Shown in pieces: positions 7,524 to 13,277 of a stretch of 13,277 nt of DNA (position 1 is its first letter; every line of letters starts with the position of its first letter). This DNA comes from Paraprevotella sp. GTDB taxonomy: Bacteria > Bacteroidota > Bacteroidia > Bacteroidales > Bacteroidaceae. A program made the translations under genes and the position numbers. The notes below the pieces were generated by a model. The model was not told the DNA's origin. It made no database searches and saw nothing but the letters and a program-made list of their open reading frames with translations. Location: contig JAJPYK010000175.1 of the NCBI GenBank assembly GCA_021205005.1, positions 1-13,277 on the forward strand. The letters are read 5' to 3'.

Positions 7524-8449
7524 TTAATCTCTTTCCTTATGTCCTTCGGAAGTCCGGACCTGTTTCGGTTGTCCTTTGCATTGGATATCTCCGCTGCTGG
7601 ATCTGTTTGTGGACAAGCTTTGTACGGCCTGGCATTCCACGGAACCGGTCTAGGCGGTTTGAGCATATACCGTGTCGGCCTTGAGGTCTGCGGCCTTCAC
7701 ATCGCCGCTGCTCAGCGATTGGTAATCGGCCACGCGACAGTTGCCGGACAGACAGACGTTTCCGCTCGAAAGCGTCTTTGCCGTGACTTTCTTGGCTGTC
7801 AAATCCTTGATACGGATATCTCCGCTGCTTTGGACCTGGGCCGAGATTCGGTTGCATGTGAATTTGTCGATGATGATGTCTCCGCTGCTTTGGGTGCAGA
7901 CGTCGGCTTGTTTGCACACCATTCGGTCGAACTGAATATTGCCGCTGCTGAGTGTCTTGGCGTGTAGGGTATTGCAATCGAGCAGACGTCCATCGATATT
8001 TCCGCTACTGGAGGTACTGAAATTTACGTCTCCTTGGACTTTCAGATCGTTGGTCAGGATGATGTTACCCGAACTTAAGGTGTTGAGTTCACGGACGGGA
8101 CGGGCCTTGACATACACTTTGCTCTTTTGGTTTCCGGAGAAGTGGATGTTTTGATGACGTTTCATGCCGACAATGAGCTTACCGTTCGAATCCACGTGCA
8201 CGTCGATGTAGGGCAGGATATTGGCCGGAGCCTGGATTTGTACTTGGGTAGGACCGTTGTAAGGCGTGTAGATGACTTCGATGAACGAAAGCGTGGAGAT
8301 GGCCTTGAAGTCGCCTACTTTGATTTTTTTTAGTCTGATAACCCTTACCGGATTCAATGACATTGGGAGACAGAACGTTATCTGTGCTGTTTTTTGCACA
8401 CCCGCATAACGCGATGGTCACTGCAATCATAAAAAAATAATGGCTTCAT
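7524..8449 (-). pseudogene. head-GIN (DUF2807) lipoprotein with frameshift and in-frame TAG
   Basis: A putative auto-transporter adhesin head-GIN (DUF2807) lipoprotein. The N-terminus reads IAVTIALCGCAKN, a lipoprotein signal with lipobox LCGC, from ATG at 8430; ATG at 8449 (MKPLFF) would supply the missing basic start if the seven-base run at 8431-8437 were six. After GKGYQTKK the frame shifts at an eight-base run (8324-8331); seven bases would give KKIKVGDFKAISTLSF in one frame. The body is a beta-helix of about 20-residue turns, each with SSGN or SSGD. TAG at 7650-7652 falls exactly on the first Ser of the next turn (then TGSVECQAV), after which the frame continues with SSSGDIQCKGQPKQV to TAA at 7524. 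Restored length is about 300 residues. It starts 7 or 26 bases after the composite lipoprotein and has a paralogous domain. Role unknown, probably cell surface. Confidence 0.82.
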
Positions 8450-8456
8450 TTGTTTT

Positions 8457-10178
8457 CTATTTTAAAGGTTGGATCGATTCGTTTCTGACTGAAGAAGAGC
8501 GGACAATGACAGGCCTTCCTTTGTAGCGGACTGTGCCCGTTCCGGTTGTGCCGACCGTCATCTTTTCGAGGGCCTGGCAAAAGATCGAGCCGGAAGATGT
8601 GACGGTGGCTGCTACCCGTGAGGCTTGTAAGTCCCCGGCCTGTATATCACCGCTGCCGGCGGCGACGTAGGTCGCGTTTTCGCAAGTCCCGGCCAACTTC
8701 AAACGGCCGCTTACGGCGGAAGTCGCGGTTACATCGGTCGCTTGGATCCGGTCGACTTGCAAACTTCCGTTTCCGTTCATTCGGGCCTCCAGTCTCGCGC
8801 ATCTGACGTCGCCGGAAAGCTTGAGCGAGCCATTGTCCTGTACGTTAATGTTCAGGTTACGACAAACGATAGGCTGGTCGGTGTCGAACGTTTTCTCCCT
8901 GTTCGACACGATTTGCAGGTCCTGACAAGAGATGGGGCCGCATAAGATGTTTCCATTGACAGTGATGCGTACGTTGTCGTCGCTTTCTATTCCGCTTTTG
9001 ATGATGAGTGCGCCTCGGCCTTCGTTACGGAAAGAAGTCATGGGCGGTGTCTTCAGTTCTATGCTGACCGGCATGTTGGAAGAGAGCTGGGGAAAATCTT
9101 TCATCCGGAGTTGGAACGTTCCGGCTGTGTCCGCGTAGGTCTCTATATAAGGCAGGATATTGTCCGGAGCCGTGAGTTCCGCACCGGTTGCGCCGGGTAC
9201 GGGGATGTAGACAACGTCCATGGCCGCGGCGGATGTGACGAGACTGTGCAGGGGACCGGTGGCTATCTTGCGCGTTTCGTGATTCTTTCCGGGAACCAGT
9301 TCCACGGCCTTCACTGTCTTGATTTCCGTGACTTCGTACACACCTGCGTACTGGGCGGCAAAGCCTTCTTCAGTCGGACCCATGTTTTTCACCACGAGTT
9401 CGGCATAGACCGGGAAATAGTTCCGCACGCCTTGTGCAGCCTGGTCGTACTCTTGTTGCAGTTTTCCGGTCAGGTCCTCCACCCAATAGGCCGTCGTATC
9501 TCCGCAGGCTACGAACGAACATGCCTCGTGGCCGAGCACCAGTTCACCCTTCACCGTGAACAGAGAATCGTCCGTCAAGACGATGCTTTCAGGATCGAGC
9601 AATGAGCCTTTCCGGCTGAGGTCTACAAAAACAGCCTTGTCCGGACGATGGGCGTAGACTTCGAAATAACGTGTCCCGCTGCCGTCATCTCCCCAACCGT
9701 TGCAGAGGGCTGCGTAGGCTGTTTGCGCATGCGAATCCTTCAACCTGTCGGCATAATCGCCATCGGGTACCAATACGTAACGTGTTACACCCTTTCGGCG
9801 GCTTTTTTCCTTGCGGAATTTGCATGTTTCTGCGGCATTCCATTCCGGTAGGGCCTGCAAAAGAGGAAGGACATCCTCAATGTCTCCGTTTTTTAGAGGG
9901 AAGACTTTAAGGGTCATGTGGCGGGAACGGCCGTTGCTGTCGTTCCATTCCGTAAAGGCCTCTTCAAGCAGCGCGTCGGTAAGCATGCGGTGATGATTGT
10001 CGCGCTGGGCCCAAAATTTTAGTCCGGCTCCGGTCACGATTTCCCATCGGAAGCCCGGACGGGATTGTTCTGACGGGCGATCGGGAAAAATGGGTAAGTT
10101 ACCTGCCGTGCGATTCATACATCCGTACAGCGACAAGAGGCATAGTAAGGTAAAGTTTTTAAATGAAAAGCGTACCAT
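8457..10178 (-). CDS. composite lipoprotein with NlpE-like segment and C-terminal head-GIN domain
   Basis: Intact 573-residue lipoprotein. MVRFSFKNFTLLCLLSLYGC is a signal peptide with lipobox LYGC and Cys20. Residues about 42-200 form a domain opening GFRWEIVTGAGLKFWAQR, with Cys-containing TCKF and LCNGWG segments, of a kind I recall from Bacteroides lipoproteins but cannot name. Residues about 210-290 (GELVLGHEACSFVACGD, YWVEDLTGKL, PVYAELVVK) resemble the small beta-barrel region of NlpE-like envelope lipoproteins. Residues about 315-560 are a head-GIN/DUF2807 beta-helix, ending SSGSIFCQALEKM and YKGRP. The segment VVYIPVPGATGAELTAPDN parallels the next gene's start, so the two C-terminal domains are paralogues. 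It is likely an envelope protein; the function is unknown. Start: ATG at 10178, which gives the basic signal-peptide N-region. It ends with TAG. Confidence 0.83.
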   Translation of the reverse strand: MVRFSFKNFTLLCLLSLYGCMNRTAGNLPIFPDRPSEQSRPGFRWEIVTGAGLKFWAQRDNHHRMLTDALLEEAFTEWNDSNGRSRHMTLKVFPLKNGDIEDVLPLLQALPEWNAAETCKFRKEKSRRKGVTRYVLVPDGDYADRLKDSHAQTAYAALCNGWGDDGSGTRYFEVYAHRPDKAVFVDLSRKGSLLDPESIVLTDDSLFTVKGELVLGHEACSFVACGDTTAYWVEDLTGKLQQEYDQAAQGVRNYFPVYAELVVKNMGPTEEGFAAQYAGVYEVTEIKTVKAVELVPGKNHETRKIATGPLHSLVTSAAAMDVVYIPVPGATGAELTAPDNILPYIETYADTAGTFQLRMKDFPQLSSNMPVSIELKTPPMTSFRNEGRGALIIKSGIESDDNVRITVNGNILCGPISCQDLQIVSNREKTFDTDQPIVCRNLNINVQDNGSLKLSGDVRCARLEARMNGNGSLQVDRIQATDVTATSAVSGRLKLAGTCENATYVAAGSGDIQAGDLQASRVAATVTSSGSIFCQALEKMTVGTTGTGTVRYKGRPVIVRSSSVRNESIQPLK

Positions 10179-10220
10179 GGCGATTGGAGGCTAAGGTAAG
10201 TAATAATGAAAAGGGGCATT

Positions 10221-10246
10221 TCCCGTACCGCTTATCCGGTACGGGA
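10221..10246 (-). terminator. hairpin after glutamine synthetase
   Basis: Perfect 10-base stem TCCCGTACCG / CGGTACGGGA with a six-base loop, starting 17 bases past the glutamine synthetase stop. On the minus strand it is followed by AATGCCCCTTTTC, so the T-tract is short and displaced. It is a plausible but imperfect terminator; partial read-through into the composite lipoprotein gene is possible. Confidence 0.55.
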
Positions 10247-10263
10247 GACGCTCCGTCACGTTT

Positions 10264-12456
10264 TTAACGTATGAACAACAGTTCGCGATATTTGGGCAGA
10301 GGCCACATCTCATCGTCCACGATCAGTTCGAGTTTGTCTACGTGATAACGTATGCTTTCCAGCATGGGGGCCACCGTATCATGGTAGGCTACCGCTTTTT
10401 CGCGTGCGTCTTCGATGCTGTTGGCCACTTTTCGGTTTTCCACTAACCGATGAACGTTTTCAGTGATGAAGACCGTGTGTGCCGAGATCTTTTCGATCAA
10501 TTCCATGTTCTTTGCATTCAGGCGGGCGGCTGTCTCGGCAGGGTATACCTGAAGTACTTTGTGTACGTTGTCGATCAGCGCACTCTGGTAGCGCGTGGCC
10601 ACGGGAATGATATGGTTCATGCACATGTCGCCGAAGATTCTCGCCTCGATTTGCACCTTTTTCACATAGGTTTCCCATTTGATTTCGTTGCGGGCCAGAA
10701 TTTCGTTGCGCTGAAATACGTGCGTCGTTTCAAACATTCTCACGCAGCTTTCGTCCAAATAACGGTCGAAGATGACCGGACAACTGCATTCCGTATCCAG
10801 TCCGCGGCGTTGAGCTTCTTTTTGCCATTCTTCGGAATAACCGTTGCCGTCGAAATGAATAGGCTTACAGGTCTTGATGTCTTCGCGCAACACTTGGAGA
10901 ATGGCTTTAGTCTTGTCCACTCCTTTCTCCATCAGGGCGTCCACCCGTGTCTTGAAGTTGATGAGCGCTTCGGCCATCGCTGCGTTGAGCACAATCATGG
11001 CGGCGGCGCAATTGGCTTGGGAACCTACGGCGCGGAATTCAAAACGATTGCCGGTAAAGGCGAAGGGAGAGGTGCGGTTACGGTCGGTATTGTCGATCAG
11101 CAGTTCCGGAATCTGGGGTATGTCGAGCTTCATGCCGTGTTTGCTGGCCACGTCGATCAGCTCGTCTTCGGTCGTATTTTCCAGATGGGCGAGGATGTCG
11201 CTCAATTGTTTTCCGAGGAACGATGAGATGATGGCCGGCGGAGCCTCATGTCCGCCCAGACGATGTGCGTTGGTGGCACTCATGATAGAGGCCTTGAGCA
11301 GACCGTTGTGACGGTAGACGGCCATAAGCGTTTCCACGATGAAAGTCACGAAGCGGAGGTTGTCCAGCGGGGTTTTGCCCGGACCGTGTAGAAGAATGCC
11401 GGTATCGGTGGACAGCGACCAGTTGTTGTGCTTGCCCGATCCGTTGATGCCGGCAAACGGTTTTTCATGCAACAGACAGCGGAAGCCGTGTTTGCGGGCG
11501 ATCTTCTTCATGAGCGACATGAGCAGCATGTTGTGGTCTACTGCCAGGTTCGTCTCTTCGTAGATAGGGGCCAACTCGAATTGGTTGGGCGCCACTTCAT
11601 TGTGTCGTGTCTTACAGGGAATGCCCAGTTCCAAGGCTTGAATTTCCAGGTCCTTCATGAATTCGGCCACTCGTTCGGGAATGGCACCGAAATAATGGTC
11701 GTCCATTTGCTGGTTTTTGGCCGACTCGTGGCCTGTCAGCGTGCGGCCTGTCATCAGCAGGTCGGGGCGGTCGGCATAGAGTTGTTCGTCCACGAGGAAA
11801 TACTCTTGTTCCCAGCCCAGATTGGAGATGACCTTTTTCACCTCGGGGTAGAAGTAGTGGCATACGTCGGTCGCAGCCTTGTCCACCGCATGGAGAGCTT
11901 TTTTCAGCGGAGCTTTGTAGTCGAGAGCTTCACCGGTATAGGAGATGAAAATGGTAGGGATCATCAGCGTGTCGCCGATGACGAATACGGGAGAGGCGGG
12001 ATCCCAGGCCGAATAGCCGCGGGCTTCGAAGGTGGAACGGATGCCGCCGTTGGGGAAAGAGGAGGCATCGGGTTCTTGTTGTATGAGCTGTTTGCCGGAA
12101 AACACCTCCACCATGCCGCCTTTTCCGTCTTGTTCGATGAAAGCGTCGTGTTTTTCGGCCGTGCCTTCGGTGAGCGGTTGAAACCAGTGCGTGCAGTGGG
12201 TCACGCCTAACTCCATGGCCCATTTCTTCATGCCGGCGGCCACGGCATCGGCTGTTTTCAAGTCGAGAGAAGCGCCGTTGTCGATTACGTCGCACATCTT
12301 GTTATAGACTTCCAACGGGAGATATTTGAACATCTTTTGCCGGGTGAACACGTGTTTGCCGAAGAATTCGGACGGTCTTTCTGCCGGAGCAGGTACTTCT
12401 ACTGTTTTTTTCTTGAATGCTTCGCCTACTACTTCAAATCTTAATGAGGATGACAT
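10264..12456 (-). CDS. glnN: glutamine synthetase type III
   Basis: Joins ammonia to glutamate with ATP to make glutamine in the cytoplasm. At 730 residues it has the length of the GSIII class found in Bacteroides, much longer than GSI (about 470). Class features are FFGKHVFTRQKMFKYL near the N-terminus, THCTHWFQPLTEG at 86-98, GGIRSTFEARGYSAWDP at about 137-153, the metal-binding EQEYF at 216-220, NEVAPNQFELAPIYEE at 286-301, and the nucleotide/ammonium-site motif GINGSGKHNNWS at 336-347. The ATG at 12456 gives MSSSLRFEVVGEAF, as in relatives. It starts 29 bases after the amidase stop, with no clear -7 box in between, so co-transcription or a promoter inside the amidase gene is likely. A hairpin follows at 10221. 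It is intact despite the damage to several genes further left. Confidence 0.97.
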   Translation of the reverse strand: MSSSLRFEVVGEAFKKKTVEVPAPAERPSEFFGKHVFTRQKMFKYLPLEVYNKMCDVIDNGASLDLKTADAVAAGMKKWAMELGVTHCTHWFQPLTEGTAEKHDAFIEQDGKGGMVEVFSGKQLIQQEPDASSFPNGGIRSTFEARGYSAWDPASPVFVIGDTLMIPTIFISYTGEALDYKAPLKKALHAVDKAATDVCHYFYPEVKKVISNLGWEQEYFLVDEQLYADRPDLLMTGRTLTGHESAKNQQMDDHYFGAIPERVAEFMKDLEIQALELGIPCKTRHNEVAPNQFELAPIYEETNLAVDHNMLLMSLMKKIARKHGFRCLLHEKPFAGINGSGKHNNWSLSTDTGILLHGPGKTPLDNLRFVTFIVETLMAVYRHNGLLKASIMSATNAHRLGGHEAPPAIISSFLGKQLSDILAHLENTTEDELIDVASKHGMKLDIPQIPELLIDNTDRNRTSPFAFTGNRFEFRAVGSQANCAAAMIVLNAAMAEALINFKTRVDALMEKGVDKTKAILQVLREDIKTCKPIHFDGNGYSEEWQKEAQRRGLDTECSCPVIFDRYLDESCVRMFETTHVFQRNEILARNEIKWETYVKKVQIEARIFGDMCMNHIIPVATRYQSALIDNVHKVLQVYPAETAARLNAKNMELIEKISAHTVFITENVHRLVENRKVANSIEDAREKAVAYHDTVAPMLESIRYHVDKLELIVDDEMWPLPKYRELLFIR

Positions 12457-12485
12457 ATGCTTATTTTATAAGGTTATTGACAGGG

Positions 12486-13277
12486 TTAGTCGATGAAACG
12501 GCGTGTGAGGGGGGCAAATTCTTCGATACGCCGGTCGCGGAGGAACGGCCACCAACGGCGTACGTTTTCCGAGCGTTCCAGATCTATCTCCACAACGAGG
12601 TTCTCTTCGTCCGTACGGCTGGCGCATGCGATGATCTCGCCTTGCGGTCCGGCCGCAAAACTGCTGCCCCAGAACTGTATGCCGCGGGTTTGTCCCGAAG
12701 GATCAGGTTCGTGACCTACTCGGTTTACGGCAATGACGGGAAGTCCGTTGGCTACGGCATGGCCGCGCTGCACCGTTGTCCAGGCTTCCCGTTGGCGTTG
12801 CTGTTCTTCGGGCGTATCGCTGCTTTCATAGCCGATGGCTGTGGGATAGATGAGCATTTCCGCCCCCTGAAGCGCCATCAGCCGTGCGCCTTCGGGATAC
12901 CATTGGTCCCAACAGACCTGTACGCCCAGTTTGCCGATCGAAGTGGAGATGGGGTGAAAACCCAGGTCGCCGGGTGTGAAATAGAACTTTTCGTAGTAAG
13001 CCGGATCATCGGGAATGTGCATCTTTCGGTAAGTGCCGGCGATGGAACCGTCGGTATCGAACACCACGGCCGTATTGTGATAGAGTCCGGCGGCACGCTT
13101 TTCAAATAAAGACGTGACGAGCACGATGCCGAATTGACGGGCCAGTTCACCGAAAAATTCGGTGGAAGGGCCGGGGACGGGCTCGGCAAGATCGAAACAT
13201 GCCGTGTCTGCCGTCTGGCAGAAGTACAGAGAATTGTGCAGTTCCTGCAACACGACGAGCTGAGCGCCTTGTCGCGA
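12486..13277 (-). CDS. aguB: N-carbamoylputrescine amidase (5' end cut by window edge)
   Basis: Nitrilase-superfamily amidohydrolase that converts N-carbamoylputrescine to putrescine, CO2 and ammonia, the last step of the agmatine route to polyamines. The visible 263 residues lack roughly the first 30. The catalytic triad is present: Glu in VVLQELHNS, Lys in YRKMHIPDDP, and Cys in GVQVCWDQWYPE. LYFCQTAD and FYFTPGDLGFHP are typical of this subfamily and separate it from other nitrilases. The C-terminus has RGIQFWGSSFAAGPQGEII and the expected ending. The stop is TAA. Glutamine synthetase III follows after 29 bases and may use the released ammonia. The agmatine deiminase gene often lies next to this one and could be just beyond the right edge; that cannot be checked here. 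Confidence 0.92.
   Translation of the reverse strand, partial: SRQGAQLVVLQELHNSLYFCQTADTACFDLAEPVPGPSTEFFGELARQFGIVLVTSLFEKRAAGLYHNTAVVFDTDGSIAGTYRKMHIPDDPAYYEKFYFTPGDLGFHPISTSIGKLGVQVCWDQWYPEGARLMALQGAEMLIYPTAIGYESSDTPEEQQRQREAWTTVQRGHAVANGLPVIAVNRVGHEPDPSGQTRGIQFWGSSFAAGPQGEIIACASRTDEENLVVEIDLERSENVRRWWPFLRDRRIEEFAPLTRRFID

Noticed and set aside
7578..8085. Regularly spaced short repeats as a CRISPR array
   Set aside because: The repeats are short, degenerate and in frame, and encode the SSGN/SSGD turns of a DUF2807 protein.
1060..8449. Reassignment of TAG to a sense codon
   Set aside because: The residues expected at the four TAGs differ, and TAG ends the composite lipoprotein at 8457 just before the next gene's start and the aminotransferase at 1806 at the normal family length.
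10450..11226. Long open frame antisense to glutamine synthetase
   Set aside because: It mirrors the codon pattern of the strongly supported glnN frame and has no recognisable domain; the same holds for 11428-12210 and 12417-13109.

Overview
The window looks like chromosome of a Bacteroidales bacterium, probably Bacteroidaceae, with base composition near 50% G+C. The evidence is a type III glutamine synthetase of 730 residues of the kind known from Bacteroides, adjacent surface-type lipoproteins with head-GIN (DUF2807) domains, a DUF3737 protein, and several TAnnTTTG -7 boxes typical of Bacteroidetes promoters. I cannot name the species. No IS element, prophage, tRNA, rRNA or CRISPR array is visible.

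Layout, left to right. 1-1467 (+): an intact LysR-type regulator, then a small lipoprotein gene cut by an in-frame TAG. 1468-1805: a gene-free stretch with a strong hairpin that can terminate both flanking genes. 1806-5386 (-): a MATE-family exporter gene (upstream) with an in-frame TAG, then a DUF3737 beta-helix protein followed after 17 bases by a MalY/PatB-type aminotransferase with a frameshift. 5630-7094 (+): a nitroreductase shortened by an in-frame TAG and an intact EamA-type transporter 13 bases beyond the nitroreductase's ancestral stop. 7095-7523: gene-free, with terminators for both converging units. 7524-10178 (-): an intact 573-residue composite lipoprotein and a smaller DUF2807 lipoprotein carrying two or three lesions. 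10264-13277 (-): N-carbamoylputrescine amidase (cut by the right edge) and glutamine synthetase III.

The most notable feature is gene damage. Four reading frames continue with convincing family sequence past a single TAG (at 1186, 5162, 6074 and 7650), and two more lesions are one-base changes in homopolymer runs (2564-2568 and 8324-8331), with a possible third at 8431-8437. The LysR, DUF3737, EamA, composite lipoprotein, glutamine synthetase and amidase genes are open throughout. The residues expected at the four TAGs differ (a charged residue or Gln, Trp, Leu, Ser), and TAG also ends intact genes, so ordinary nonsense mutation or sequence error fits better than a changed genetic code.

Functionally the right end joins polyamine and nitrogen metabolism: the amidase releases ammonia and glutamine synthetase can fix it. 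The rest is accessory: regulation, export, redox and cell-surface proteins. I did not find a clearly new multi-gene defence or mobile system. The DUF3737-aminotransferase pair and the composite head-GIN lipoprotein pair are the least-understood intact arrangements.
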